Shown here one piece after another: positions 20,546 through 30,095 of a stretch of DNA of 64,000 nt (within the stretch, counting starts at the first letter, position 1; each line of letters starts with the position of its first letter). The notes under the pieces are model-generated. The model was not told the origin of the DNA. It was given only the letters and a program-made list of their open reading frames with translations, and ran no database searches. Source of the DNA: Advenella kashmirensis WT001 (GTDB lineage Bacteria > Pseudomonadota > Gammaproteobacteria > Burkholderiales > Burkholderiaceae_B); NCBI RefSeq assembly GCF_000219915.2, contig NC_017964.1:3472001-3536000 (forward strand). The letters are read 5' to 3'. The position numbers and the translations under genes are program-made.

Positions 20546-21637
20546 TTATACGTTGAACAGGAAATTCAGCACATCGCCGTCTTTGACGATATATTCCTTG
20601 CCCTCGGCCCGCATTTTGCCGGCTTCCTTGGCACCCTGTTCGCCTTTATGCGTAATAAAGTCCTCATAGGCAATGGTCTGGGCGCGAATAAAGCCGCGTT
20701 CGAAGTCTGTATGGATCGCAGCGGCGGCGCGCGGTGCGGTATCGCCGACATGAATCGTCCAGGCGCGCACTTCCTTGACACCCGCGGTAAAGTAGGTTTG
20801 CAAGCCCAGCAGGCGAAAAGCGGCGCGAATCACGCGGTTCAAGCCCGGCTCATCCATGCCCATATCGGCCAGGAATACGTTTTTGTCTTCATCGTCCAGA
20901 TCGGCAATCTCGGCTTCGATTGCTGCGCATACGGCCACGACCGGCGCATTTTCTTTGGCGGCAAATTCCTGCACTGCAGCCAGATGCGGGTTGTCGGTAA
21001 AACCGTCTTCCTTCACGTTGGCCACGTACATGGCAGGCTTGGCCGTAATGAAACAGTAGGGCTTGATCAGATCCAGGTCATCTTTATCCAGATTCATGGA
21101 GCGGATGGAGCGAGCCTCGTTCAGAACGGCAATGATTTTTTCCAGCAGGCCAGCCAGGCGCTGCGCTTCCTTGTCGCCAGCGCGACCAGTCTTCTGGGCG
21201 CGCAACAACGCCTTTTCGGCAGTGCCCATATCGGCCAGCGCCAGCTCGGTATTGATCACTTCGATATCGGAAATCGGGTTGACCTGACCAGCCACGTGAA
21301 TCACGTTTTCGTCTTCAAAGCAGCGCACAACATGGACCGTCGCATCGGTCTCACGGATGTTGGCCAGAAACTGATTGCCCAGGCCCTCGCCCTTGGAGGC
21401 GCCCGCCACCAGCCCGGCAATGTCCACAAACTCGACGGTGGCCGGCAGAATGCGCTCAGGCTTGACCACTTCGGCCAGTTTATTCAGGCGCTCATCGGGT
21501 ACTTCCACGATCCCGACATTGGGTTCGATGGTGCAAAACGGATAATTTTCCGCTGCGATGCCCGCTTTGGTCAGGGCGTTAAAGAGCGTGGATTTGCCCA
21601 CGTTGGGCAGTCCGACAATCCCACATTGAAGAGCCAT
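20546..21637 (-). CDS. ychF: Ribosome-binding ATPase YchF
   Basis: Obg-family P-loop NTPase that binds ribosomes and prefers ATP. The start at 21637 ([16 protein letters not shown]) is preceded by AAGGA; the longer open frame is not needed. G1 is [14 protein letters not shown], switch region [19 protein letters not shown]4-like ANVKED. The C-terminal TGS domain reads [18 protein letters not shown] and the end is [17 protein letters not shown]. 363 residues, exactly the family size, intact. Confidence 0.97.
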   Translation of the reverse strand: MALQCGIVGLPNVGKSTLFNALTKAGIAAENYPFCTIEPNVGIVEVPDERLNKLAEVVKPERILPATVEFVDIAGLVAGASKGEGLGNQFLANIRETDATVHVVRCFEDENVIHVAGQVNPISDIEVINTELALADMGTAEKALLRAQKTGRAGDKEAQRLAGLLEKIIAVLNEARSIRSMNLDKDDLDLIKPYCFITAKPAMYVANVKEDGFTDNPHLAAVQEFAAKENAPVVAVCAAIEAEIADLDDEDKNVFLADMGMDEPGLNRVIRAAFRLLGLQTYFTAGVKEVRAWTIHVGDTAPRAAAAIHTDFERGFIRAQTIAYEDFITHKGEQGAKEAGKMRAEGKEYIVKDGDVLNFLFNV

Positions 21638-21886
21638 TGAATTTCCTTGAATTTCGGGCACATGCGTCCTCACGGGGAACCCGGTCTGTCCGGGTCCACG
21701 AACGCGATGTGTAATCAGTAATTGCTGTTGCAGACAAAACCGGTCAATCGGCTCACGCGACGCGAAGCGCTACGGGTTTTGCGCAAAACGTTGATTGTAA
21801 CCCTCTCTGACGCTCTACTTGATCGATTGATGCCTTCAAACACAAGAATGGCCTGAGCCAGAGGCATGACAACACCCGTTGGCACA

Positions 21887-21916
21887 AAACAAAAGGCCCC
21901 CAAATGATGAGGGCCT
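21887..21916 (-). terminator. Intrinsic terminator of the candidate RNA
   Basis: On the minus strand AGGCCC (21916-21911) pairs with GGGCCT (21899-21894), followed by TTTTGTTTTG. The plus strand has no T-run after the stem, so it acts leftward only. Confidence 0.7.
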
Positions 21917-22107
21917 CAATTCCGTATTAGTGAGAGATAGCCGAGCAACCTTCTTAGTCTGTATATGCAAGCCACCTTGCATAGTGCTGTCGTCGGCGCA
22001 CGAACCAAACCTGCGTTCATGCTGCTATCATCAGGCTTACCGATTTCACCTGCTGTCAGGGGATATGCTGGACCAGTGGTCGGGGTCAAATTCCAGCTTC
22101 CAAACTT
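21887..22107 (-). ncRNA. Candidate structured small RNA, unassigned family
   Basis: About 220 bases on the minus strand, from a predicted start near 22107 to the terminator at 21887-21916. On that strand there is a perfect hairpin UAUGCAAG-GUGG-CUUGCAUA (21964-21983), a second 8-pair hairpin GCAUGAAC...GUUCGUGC (21998-22022, one G-U pair), and a long-range helix GAUAGC/GCUAUC (22024-22029 with 21936-21941) that would enclose both. A further 5-pair stem GCUGG/CCAGC lies near the 5' end. No coding frame fits. I compared it from memory with 6S, tmRNA and RNase P RNA and could not match it. Strand choice rests on the promoter and T-run. Confidence 0.55.
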
Positions 22108-22113
22108 CCTACA

Positions 22114-22142
22114 GTAATACGAACAATACGTTTAAAAATCAA
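22114..22142 (-). promoter_or_regulatory. Sigma70-like promoter of the candidate RNA
   Basis: Minus-strand -35 TTGATT (22142-22137) and -10 TATTAC (22119-22114) are separated by exactly 17 bases. The expected start is near 22107. Confidence 0.5.
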
Positions 22143-22369
22143 TGTTATAGGGTGATTCTAGCAAAAAGCGCAAATCCGGGCAACAATAGAGCGACGCACT
22201 TAGCTCAGTCAAGCAGGATCAACGCGGGCATTGCATATTTGCCATCTCAGAAAACTGCCCCGACAGCACATTCATAGCCGCCTGAACGCACAAAGAAAGC
22301 AGCAAAAAGACTCCTGACGGGAGCCTTGAAATTACATTGCGGACGAGAGCATCAGACGAACGAACCGCA

Positions 22370-22768
22370 TCACTGCGGCGCGTCAACCATCTGAATGATT
22401 TGAATCAAATTACCGCAGCTATCGTCAAATACGGCCATCCGCACCGGCCCCGCATCCATGGGCTGCACCGTAAAGCGCACGCCACGCTGCGTCAACCGGT
22501 CAACTTCGGCGTCCAGATCGTCCACTTCAAAGGATGCGGCAGGTATGCCGTCCCTGACCAGGGCCGCTTTATAAGGCGCCACTGCCGGATGCGCGCCTGG
22601 TTCAAGCAGCAGCTCAACGCCATCAGGCTGCTCGCCGGACACGACTGTCAGCCAGCGATAGTCGCCTGCAGGTACATCATGCTTTAACTGGAAACCCAGA
22701 ATATTGGTGTAAAAATCCAATGCTCTGGCCTGATCATCAACAAACACACTCGTTACATAAATTCGCAT
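22370..22768 (-). CDS. VOC (glyoxalase/bleomycin-resistance) family protein
   Basis: Intact 132-residue single-domain VOC protein. MRIYVTSVFVDDQARALDFYT and LGFQLKHDVPAGDYRWLTV form the first beta-alpha-beta-beta unit; SFEVDDLDAEVDRLTQRGVRF and FDDSCGNLIQIIQ form the second. The final GN-L-I motif is common in glyoxalase-like proteins. Substrate cannot be predicted. It stands alone between the candidate RNA and the CPBP gene. Confidence 0.85.
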   Translation of the reverse strand: MRIYVTSVFVDDQARALDFYTNILGFQLKHDVPAGDYRWLTVVSGEQPDGVELLLEPGAHPAVAPYKAALVRDGIPAASFEVDDLDAEVDRLTQRGVRFTVQPMDAGPVRMAVFDDSCGNLIQIIQMVDAPQ

Positions 22769-22888
22769 GCGCTGCTCCTATATATAGATCGCGATTGATT
22801 GAATATCCAGCGCTGCCAGCGGCCCATTGCCAATGGCCAGATAACACACATGCCATGAGCACCGCGATGCTGCGGCGCCCGGCTCGCC

Positions 22889-23629
22889 CTATCTACCCTG
22901 CAACATCAGCCAGATCAGCAGTAGCGGCCCGCCATTGAACATCATATGCATCAGGATGGACGTGCCGATCCCGGAACGAACGCGCATCCAGGCCAGGACC
23001 AGCCCGGTCATCCATTGTGGCATGACCATAACCGGATACATCCACCACGGCGTCTCGTTCAGCTTGAAATTGTTCAGATGCACAAAAGCAAAAATCAGCA
23101 CCGACAGGTGAAAGATCCAGGGAAACCATTGTACATACAGTTTGCGTATGCGCCATGGCAATGCTTCGTCATGACCGGCAAAGCCCCGGAACTTGAGGGC
23201 GGCAAGCAGCGCCAGCACCAGGATAAACGCACCGGCGCTCAGCCATGACGGGCCCGAAAAGACCACCATCATCATAACCGGTACTACCCAAAGAATGGCA
23301 CGGGGGTAGCGCAGGCTATAACGAAACAGCATTTCCTCAACCAGCGGCGCCCACAGAACGGCCATCAGCCAGGGAATGTTATCCGGATCCAGCCGGTGCT
23401 GAGCGCCGCCGCTTTCTGCTGCGCTCAGGGCCAATGGCGCCAGAACGAACAGGTTAACAAACCATAGCAGAGCCACCCAGGACAACATGCGGGCAAAACG
23501 GACATTCGGACACCAGTCGCGCCACCAGCCCGAACCACCGCCCCGCTGGGCGATGCGCGGGGTAAAGCGCGGCCTGCGCACAAAGCGCAGAAACATTTTG
23601 AGGTCGGCGCCGAAAGTAGCGGCTGTCAT
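22889..23629 (-). CDS. CPBP-family intramembrane glutamic endopeptidase
   Basis: 246-residue membrane protein with several hydrophobic segments. The three CPBP/CAAX-protease motifs are present in order: EExxxR in [15 protein letters not shown], FxxxH in FAFVHLNNF and HxxxN in [10 protein letters not shown]. Its ATG at 23629 overlaps the pth stop codon by the ATGA arrangement (stop at 23626-23628), so translation is probably coupled to pth. Substrate is unknown. Confidence 0.82.
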   Translation of the reverse strand: MTAATFGADLKMFLRFVRRPRFTPRIAQRGGGSGWWRDWCPNVRFARMLSWVALLWFVNLFVLAPLALSAAESGGAQHRLDPDNIPWLMAVLWAPLVEEMLFRYSLRYPRAILWVVPVMMMVVFSGPSWLSAGAFILVLALLAALKFRGFAGHDEALPWRIRKLYVQWFPWIFHLSVLIFAFVHLNNFKLNETPWWMYPVMVMPQWMTGLVLAWMRVRSGIGTSILMHMMFNGGPLLLIWLMLQGR

Positions 23630-24231
23630 GACCGCGCCTCGCGCGCTGCGGCAAGACGGCGCGACGCCGCGGCAAAATCACCGTCAAGCAGGGGCCCGAG
23701 CACAAGCCTGGCGCTGTTGATTTCATTGTCGATCAGCGGCATGTCTTCCTTGGCCGGCATGGAAAGTACGTAATCTGCCACACCCTGGGCCAGGCCCCGG
23801 CTACGCGGATGACCAATACCCAGGCGCATGCGCCAGTAGTCACCCGTGCCCAGAGCGGCCTGAATATCCCGCAGCCCGTTATGACCGGCATGACCGCCGC
23901 CTTTTTTCAGCTTGACGTCGCCCGGCTGCAGATCCAGCTCGTCATGCAGCACCAGCACCTGTTCCGGTTCAATCTTGAAGAAGCGCGCCACCGCGCCCAC
24001 AGACTGGCCGGAGCGGTTCATATATGTGACGGGTTTGAGCAGATAGACGGCCTCGCCGTCGTGACGCGCACGCGCCAGCTGTCCGAAAAAACCGGTTTCC
24101 AGGGCGAACTGGGTTTTCAGGTCGTCGGCGTAGTGGTCGGCAAGCCAGAACCCGGCATTGTGGCGCGTGGATTCATACTGCTGGCCGGGATTTCCCAGCC
24201 CGACAATCAGACGGATAGGCAACGAAGCCAT
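23626..24231 (-). CDS. pth: Peptidyl-tRNA hydrolase
   Basis: Recycles peptidyl-tRNA released from stalled ribosomes. The family core is intact: [20 protein letters not shown] (with the catalytic His and Asn), [46 protein letters not shown] and [11 protein letters not shown]. Start 24231 ([11 protein letters not shown]) is chosen because the longer extension lacks conservation. About 201 residues. It lies downstream of rplY, the usual rplY-pth order, with a terminator hairpin between them. Confidence 0.96.
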   Translation of the reverse strand: MASLPIRLIVGLGNPGQQYESTRHNAGFWLADHYADDLKTQFALETGFFGQLARARHDGEAVYLLKPVTYMNRSGQSVGAVARFFKIEPEQVLVLHDELDLQPGDVKLKKGGGHAGHNGLRDIQAALGTGDYWRMRLGIGHPRSRGLAQGVADYVLSMPAKEDMPLIDNEINSARLVLGPLLDGDFAAASRRLAAAREARS

Positions 24232-24261
24232 GTACAAAATTCCCTGCAGTTTACGAAACAA

Positions 24262-24291
24262 ACCCCCGAAATGCGAATGCACTGCGGGGGT
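24262..24291 (-). terminator. Hairpin terminator/attenuator between rplY and pth
   Basis: ACCCCCG (24262-24268) and CGGGGGT (24285-24291) make a 7-pair GC stem. On the minus strand it is followed by TTTGTTTCG. It lies after the rplY stop and 31 bases before the pth ATG, so read-through probably feeds pth. Confidence 0.65.
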
Positions 24292-24366
24292 GTACCAACA
24301 TAATGGCCTGACCGGCAAGGCCGGCCCGCGTTACCCTGCCCTCAGGCAAAGTAACACATTCGAGAC

Positions 24367-25014
24367 TTACTTGGCGTCGTCTTCGGCAGGCTTGTCAGAT
24401 TTTTCTGCGTCGGCAGCGGTATCGTCAGCTTCAGCAGCGTCTTCTTCAACACTTTCTGTAATCACAGTTGCCGTTGCCAGCACGGGGCTTTCTTCACCCA
24501 CACCAACAAACTCAACACCGGCCGGGACTTTAACGTCAGACAGGTGTACAACTTCATTGGCTTGCAAATTGCCCAGGTCTACTTCGATGAACTGAGGCAG
24601 GTCTTTAGGCAGGCAGGTAATTTCGATATCGTTCAGCACGTGCGAAATGGTTGCGCCTTGCTGTTTGACAGCAGGAGATTCGTCACCATTGATAAAGTGG
24701 AAAGGAATACGTGTTGTAAGCGCTTCGTTGGCACTGACACGCTGAAAATCCACATGCAGCACGAGTGGCTTGTAAGAGTGCCATTGTACGGCGCGCAGCA
24801 GAACAGTCTGCTTTTTGCCGTCGAGCATCATGTCCAGTACGGACGTGTGGAATGGCTCTTTACGCAGTGCGTGGAAAATTTCATTGTGGTCAAGTTCGAT
24901 GCTTTGCGCTTCGCCTTTTCCACCATAAACAATGGCCGGTACACGACCTGCGCGACGCAGGCGGCGGCTCGCACTCGATCCCTGAACGCTACGCGTAGTG
25001 GCTTCAAATTTCAT
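24367..25014 (-). CDS. rplY: 50S ribosomal protein L25/general stress protein Ctc
   Basis: 5S rRNA-binding ribosomal protein of the long Ctc type. MKFEATTRSVQGSSASRRLR and GRVPAIVYGGKGEAQSIEL are the L25 domain; the C-terminal TL5/Ctc domain includes VSANEALTTRIPFHFINGDE and LPKDLPQFIEVDLGNL. The tail is acidic/Ala-rich. ATG 25014 has GGAG 6 bases upstream. 215 residues, intact, between prs and pth as in most betaproteobacteria. Confidence 0.95.
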   Translation of the reverse strand: MKFEATTRSVQGSSASRRLRRAGRVPAIVYGGKGEAQSIELDHNEIFHALRKEPFHTSVLDMMLDGKKQTVLLRAVQWHSYKPLVLHVDFQRVSANEALTTRIPFHFINGDESPAVKQQGATISHVLNDIEITCLPKDLPQFIEVDLGNLQANEVVHLSDVKVPAGVEFVGVGEESPVLATATVITESVEEDAAEADDTAADAEKSDKPAEDDAK

Positions 25015-25032
25015 GGAGAACTCCAAATAAAC

Positions 25033-25050
25033 AATACCGTTTACGGTATT
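25033..25050. repeat. Short hairpin between prs and rplY
   Basis: AATACCGT (25033-25040) is complementary to ACGGTATT (25043-25050). It lies in the rplY leader. It may be part of the prs 3' end processing or an attenuator; no assignment is made. Confidence 0.35.
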
Positions 25051-25053
25051 TTC

Positions 25054-25080
25054 AAAAAGGCTGAACCGGTTGGCTCAGCC
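25054..25080 (-). terminator. Intrinsic terminator after prs
   Basis: On the minus strand GGCTGA (25080-25075) pairs with TCAGCC (25064-25059), followed by TTTTT. It lies about 40 bases past the prs stop at 25119. Confidence 0.7.
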
Positions 25081-25118
25081 ACCCGACCCGTTGCCGCGAC
25101 CAGCAACGGATCAAATCC

Positions 25119-25651
25119 TTATTCTACAAACAGTGAGCTGACCGACTCTGCATGGGAAATACGCAGAATGGTCTCACCCAGTAATGATGCGCTGGAAAGC
25201 TGGCGTAAATGTTGTCTACCGGAATATCGAAAAAGCCCTGGATCTGGTCTGCGTGCAGGTCCATGGTAAGCAGGCGATCAACGCCCACACTTTGCAGCAT
25301 ATTGGCAACCACTTTTGCCGTAATAGCCACGCGGGCTGAACGCGGACGGCGATCCTGCCGGGCATAGCCAAAGTACGGGATAGCGGCGGTAATACGGCCG
25401 GCCGAGGCGCGGCGCAGTGCATCGACCATCGTCATGATTTCCATGAGATTGTCGTTGGTAGGCGCGCAGGTGGGCTGCAGCACGAATACATCGCGGCCCC
25501 GTACGTTTTCCAGGATTTCCACCATGACTTCACCGTCAGAAAAACGACCGACGGTCATTTTGCCCAGCGACATGTCCAAATGATTAACGACGTCTACGGC
25601 AAGCCTGGGATTGGCAGTGCCGGTAAAAATCATGAAATTAGAGTTGGTCAT
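25119..25651 (-). pseudogene. prs: Ribose-phosphate pyrophosphokinase with large internal deletion
   Basis: PRPP synthase makes phosphoribosyl pyrophosphate for nucleotide, His and Trp synthesis. The first 165 or so residues are normal (start ATG 25651): [56 protein letters not shown] and the metal-binding [21 protein letters not shown]. Directly after DNIYAS the sequence jumps, in another frame, to the protein's normal end [24 protein letters not shown] with stop at 25119-25121. The span is 533 bases against roughly 950 for a complete gene. About 415-420 bases, including the PRPP-binding loop, are therefore missing. The join falls at CGCCAGC, a word expected on both sides. Confidence 0.88.
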
Positions 25652-25747
25652 GATGACTGGAATCGGTGAAGTGAATAAAAAAACCGTGATAAGCACATAC
25701 CGGTTTATAGCGGCTTATTCACGGTTTCCGCACATGCAGTACGAATT

Positions 25748-25823
25748 TGGCTGGGCGGAAGGATTCGAACCTTCGCATGCTGGAATCAAAATCCAGTGCC
25801 TTAACCAGCTTGGCGACGCCCCA
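25748..25823 (-). tRNA. tRNA-Gln (anticodon TTG)
   Basis: Minus-strand cloverleaf. It has acceptor TGGGGCG, anticodon arm CTGGA-TTTTGAT-TCCAG (anticodon TTG), T arm GAAGG-TTCGAAT-CCTTC, and encoded CCA at 25748-25750. The 3' acceptor strand reads CGCCCA before discriminator G, whereas pairing with TGGGGCG needs CGCCCCA, so one C is missing from the sequence. It lies 5 bases after the ispE stop and upstream of prs, the usual betaproteobacterial position. Confidence 0.93.
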
Positions 25824-25827
25824 AATT

Positions 25828-26723
25828 CTATATCCAATTATACAGTGGATGCCGGTTGATGCCGTGACAGACAACGACCTGTTTTATCCACTGGCTTGCC
25901 TCTGGATGAGAAGCAAGCGCAGATTCTACACTATGCCTGCATGCCTGGGCCTGATCGGCAGTATCGAACGGTATAAAAAAACACGCACCCGATCCTGTCA
26001 TTCTGGCCTGTATACCCAGGGATTCAAGCCAGCCGACAATAAGCGAAAGCGGTTTGAAAAGGGCACATGCTGCTGCCTGTAGATCATTTCTGCCAAACTG
26101 ATGAATATCATGTCCAGCAAAGTCGTGCATTATGAGGGATTTTGTGTCTCTTGTCAAATCAGGATACGCAAAAACTGTTGCAGTTGCGACACTGATTGTG
26201 GGCACAAGCACGACATAAGATGCTTGTGGCACCGGATACGCCGCCAGCGCCTCGCCTACCCCCTGGGCTAAGGCCGATTCACCGAAGATAAACACCGGCA
26301 CATCGGCACCCAGCGTCAGCCCCAGGGCCTGCAGGCCTCTCGGGACAAGCCGCAGCCCCACAGGCGGTTCAGCGCAATCAAGGTACTGGCGGCATCGCTG
26401 GAGCCACCGCCCAGCCCGCCGCCTGCGGGAATATGCTTGTCAACGGCAATAGTCACGCCCGCCGCCGCGCCACTGTGCGCTCCGGCGTGTTGCTGAAGCA
26501 GGCGCGCCGCCCGCACGATCAGATCCTCATCTTGCGGCACGCCGGGAATATCTGTCACGCGCACAATTTGCCCGTCGTCGCGCATGGTGAAATGCAGCCG
26601 GTCGGCCAGGTCAATAAAGGTAAAAACCGTTTGCAGCAGGTGATAACCATCGGCGCGCCTGCCGGTGACGTGCAGGAACAGATTCAGCTTGGCCGGCGCA
26701 GCAACGTCATGCAAAAACTTCAT
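25828..26723 (-). CDS. ispE: 4-diphosphocytidyl-2-C-methyl-D-erythritol kinase, one frame break
   Basis: GHMP kinase of the non-mevalonate isoprenoid pathway. [20 protein letters not shown] and [18 protein letters not shown] open the protein, and [20 protein letters not shown] is the ATP-binding glycine-rich loop. The frame breaks near 26335, where GAGGGCCTG appears as GAGGCCTG, and continues [20 protein letters not shown] and [19 protein letters not shown]. Restored length is about 299 residues. Its ATG overlaps the lolB stop (ATGA), implying coupled translation. Confidence 0.93.
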
Positions 26724-27342
26724 TCGCTCTCGGTTACCACGCGAACGGTAATGCGGTCACCCGCCATGGTGCGCTCAAAATTCAGGCGCGTGGGTCCTTT
26801 ACTGTCAAAATCGGACATATTGACCCGCCAGCCGGCTTCGTCAAACGTCTGCGCACTCCGGGCCGTGTTGGTCTGCCCTGCCGTATGCTGGCCTGTAAGC
26901 TGACCACTCGCCTGGCCATTGCGCAGGCCTTTGAGCCAGTTGCGCATGCCACTGACCGGAATCGGGCTGCCCAGCACCTCGGCCACCAGGCATCGGGGTC
27001 GCTGGCCACCGTGCGCTGGCCATTGGAGCGCGTGAGCACCGCCTGGTTATCGGCCACGACCACCCGCGCCAGGGTGGAACCCAGCGGGTTGGTCAGATCC
27101 AGTGTGAGCACAGCGCCCGTATCCAGCCAGGTAAAACCGCCCTGCACCGAATCGCGGTTGCGCTCTGCGCTGCGATCATAAACGGTCAGGGCAAAGCGCC
27201 CGGAACGCTCAAACGTGCCGTCGGCTCGGGCGGCCTGCGAAGCCGGGGGCTGGGTGGGCACGGTCGAACATGCCGCCAGTGTGGCTGCCACCAGGCAGAT
27301 TGCGGTCAATCGGGTATAGCGAGATAAAACGCGTACATTCAT
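26720..27342 (-). CDS. lolB: Outer-membrane lipoprotein receptor LolB, one frame break
   Basis: Accepts lipoproteins from LolA and inserts them into the outer membrane. It has a lipoprotein signal with lipobox LAAC (residues about 22-25) in [15 protein letters not shown]. The body has [40 protein letters not shown] and [19 protein letters not shown]. The frame breaks near 26990, where GCCCTG in the DPDA-L context is read as GCCTG, and resumes with [35 protein letters not shown]. About 207 residues restored. Start overlaps the upstream TPR gene stop (ATGA). Confidence 0.92.
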
Positions 27343-29119
27343 TTGAGGCGGACTCCCAGTCGTTTGAGGGTATCTTTAAGCGTCGGGTTTTCCTTGTCCA
27401 GCTGCCAGCCCTGTTTGAGCAGCGCCCGGGCCCGTTTTTTGTCGCCATTTGACCAGTAGACTTCGGCAAGATGCGCGGCAATATCGGCTTGCGGCGACAA
27501 CTCGAAGGCATTTTCCAGATACTGGCTGGCCAGCGCATCATTGCCCAGCCGGAACTGCAGCCAGCCCATGCTGTCCAGAATGAAGGGGTTGCCCGGCGCC
27601 AGTTGCACAGCCTTGTCCAGCAGCGTTTGCGCCTGCTCCAGATTGATATTCTGGTCGGCAAAGACGTAACCCAGTGCGTTATAGGCATCTGGCGAATCCG
27701 GCTTGAGCGCCATCACCTGCCGCAGCAAGGTTTCCATTTCAACGATTTTGCCCTGCCGTTCGTACAGCATGGCAAGGTCATATTTGATGGCCGGGCTGTC
27801 AGGCAGGGCCTTGTCGGCCTGAACCAGGCGGGTCACCGCCCTGTCGGTGCGCCCGGCAGCGGCCAGCACCTGCGCGCCCGCCAGCTCAACAATAATTTTG
27901 TCATCGCGGGTTTCGGTGCGAATGTCGGCAATCAGCGCCATGGCTTTATTTAGCTCTCCCAGCTTGCCGTAGAGTGCTGCCTGTTTCATGCGAATTTGCG
28001 GCAAGGCAGCCGATTCATCGATTTTTTCCAGTTGGGCGATCGCATCGCGATACTTGCCTTCATCTTCGTCAATCTGGGCAAACAGCAGGCGCGCATCGGT
28101 CGACTGCCCTGGGCATTGGTTTCGGCATCGGACAATGCCTCGCGCCGCTGCCCCTGCACCTCCAGGAACTCGGTCAGGCGCGCCCGTGCCGTTTTATAGT
28201 GCTTGGCCTGGTAATTGACCTGAGCCTCCAGGTACAGCAGGTCAAAGTCCTCGGGAAAGGCCTTGCGCATACGCGCCAGATCGGCCAGGGCAGATTCGAA
28301 CTTCCTGTCTTCAACCAGTTGGCTGATGTACAGAAGACGGACCCGACGGATATTTGGGTGGGCAGTGATGAACTTGCGCCCCAGCGACATGGCCAGGTCG
28401 TGGTTGATTTTGACACCGTATTGCAATACGCGCTCGGCAGCGGCATCAGAGTCCGGATCAAGCGACAGCGACTTGCGCGCCGCTTCCCAGGCCAGTACCG
28501 GCTTGCCCGCCTGGGCCGCCAGATCGGCCAGCAGCAGGTGGGCGACCGAGAAATTGTCGCCGTTCTTGTGAATGACCTCTGTATAGACCTTCAGGGCTTC
28601 CTGCTTGTCTTTCATGCGCGCCACCACGGCGGCGGCCTGGTACAACGCACGGTCCTTGTTGCCGGCCTTGGCGATGCGCTCACGCAGCGCCTTGACGATG
28701 CCCGCCGTATCACCGTTGCTGGCCGCCAGCGCCAGTGTAGCGGCCGCGGCTTCTTCATCGCCGGGCGCCAGCTGACTCCAGAGCCGCGCCGCTGCGGCAG
28801 CCTGCCGGGATTGGGACTTGGCCATATACAGATGCATGGCCCGTTTGGCCAGACGTGGCATTCTGCGCTCACGCGCCATGGCCATCGCCGTTTCTGCCGC
28901 CAGATCGGTTTTGCCTTCCTGGGCAGCAATTTCCATGATGAGCAGACGGTAAATGTCGTCGGCCTCGGTATGGTTGATCAGCGTCACGGGCGTGGCCTGC
29001 TCATTCGACAGAAAATCCAGCATGGCGCGCCGGTCTACCGGCTGGTTAAACTGGGCATGTGCGAGCGCAGTCCACATGAGCGGAGCAACAAGGGCTGCGG
29101 CGCGAATAACGCTTTTCAT
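27339..29119 (-). CDS. Tetratricopeptide-repeat protein, exported, one frame break
   Basis: Begins MKSVIRAAALVAPLMWTALA followed by HAQ, a clear signal peptide, so ATG 29119 is preferred over the open extension to 29173. The protein is a chain of TPR-like helices, for example DRALYQAAAVVARMKDKQEA, NFSVAHLLLADLAAQAGKPV and LLYISQLVEDRKFESALADL. Near 28110 the frame breaks (NAQG-STDARLLF context) and continues AALYGKLGELNKAMALIAD and DAYNALGYVFADQ, to RLGVRLK. Restored length is about 594 residues. It precedes lolB and ispE in an overlapping operon, the usual arrangement. It probably serves as an envelope scaffold; no specific function is known. Confidence 0.85.
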
Positions 29120-29268
29120 CGGAATCACAGGCAAGCGAGGCAGTGGCTGATAACAAAAAACAAATGTTATCATCCCTGCTTAGTTATTATTAATAAATCC
29201 TTAAAACATAAGCATTTTATCTGCGGCGGCGTGCCTTTGCGCGTGCCGTGGGCACCCCCACCTTTCCT

Positions 29269-30095
29269 ATGCCTGAACTACCTGAAGTTGAAACCACCCG
29301 CCGCGGCCTGGACATGATCATTACCGGCAAGCGGCTGCTCGCGGTCCACGTGCACGAAGCACGGATGCGCTGGCCGGTAACGCCCCAGCTGAATCTCATT
29401 TTGCAGGGCAAACAATTACTGGCCTGCGAGCGGCGGGGCAAATACCTGCTGTTGCGTTTCGAACACGGCACCCTGCTTGTGCATCTGGGCATGTCCGGAT
29501 CGCTGAGACATGTTCAGGCAGGTGAATTTTTGCGCAAGCACGATCATGTGGAGTGGTGTTTCGATGACGTTACGGTCCGCCTGAACGATCCGCGGCGCTT
29601 TGGCGCAGTGCTGTGGCACGCTAACGACGCCGGGCCAGTGGCAGCGCACCCCTTGCTGGCCGGGCTGGGCATAGAACCCTTTGATGCGACCTTCACCCCG
29701 CAAATGCTCCATGCCGGACTACAGGGCGCAGCATCGCCATCAAGCAGGCGCTGCTGGGCGGCCAGATTGTGGTGGGCGTAGGCAATATTTATGCGTCGGA
29801 AAGCCTGTTCGCCGCTCGCATTCATCCACGTACGCCGGCCAACCGCATTTCGCCGGCAAGAGCGCAGCGCCTGCACGCGGCTATATTGGATACGCTGGAA
29901 AAAGCGCTGGAATCGGGCGGCAGCACCCTGCGCAACTACACGGGTACGCAGGGCGAACCCGGCGCCTATTTTGAAATTCATGCAGCGGTCTATGACCGCG
30001 AGAATCAGCCCTGCCGCAGCTGTGGCACGCCAATCCGCAAAATCGTGCAGGGCCAGCGCGCCACTTTTTTCTGTCCTAAATGTCAGCGCTATTGA
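29269..30095 (+). CDS. mutM: Formamidopyrimidine-DNA glycosylase, one frame break
   Basis: Base-excision repair enzyme that removes 8-oxoguanine. Start 29269 gives [14 protein letters not shown], whose Pro2 and Glu3 are the catalytic residues. The first frame continues [11 protein letters not shown] and [12 protein letters not shown]. One base is missing near 29727 (GGCCGC read as GGCGC) and the second frame carries [38 protein letters not shown] and the zinc finger [12 protein letters not shown]...CPKC. Restored length is about 276 residues. The stop overlaps the convergent FAD-oxidase stop by 20 bases. Confidence 0.93.

Noticed and set aside
21879..22277. 132-codon plus-strand frame across the candidate RNA
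   Set aside because: Protein has no recognisable pattern, and the region is dominated by hairpins, a promoter and a terminator on the other strand.
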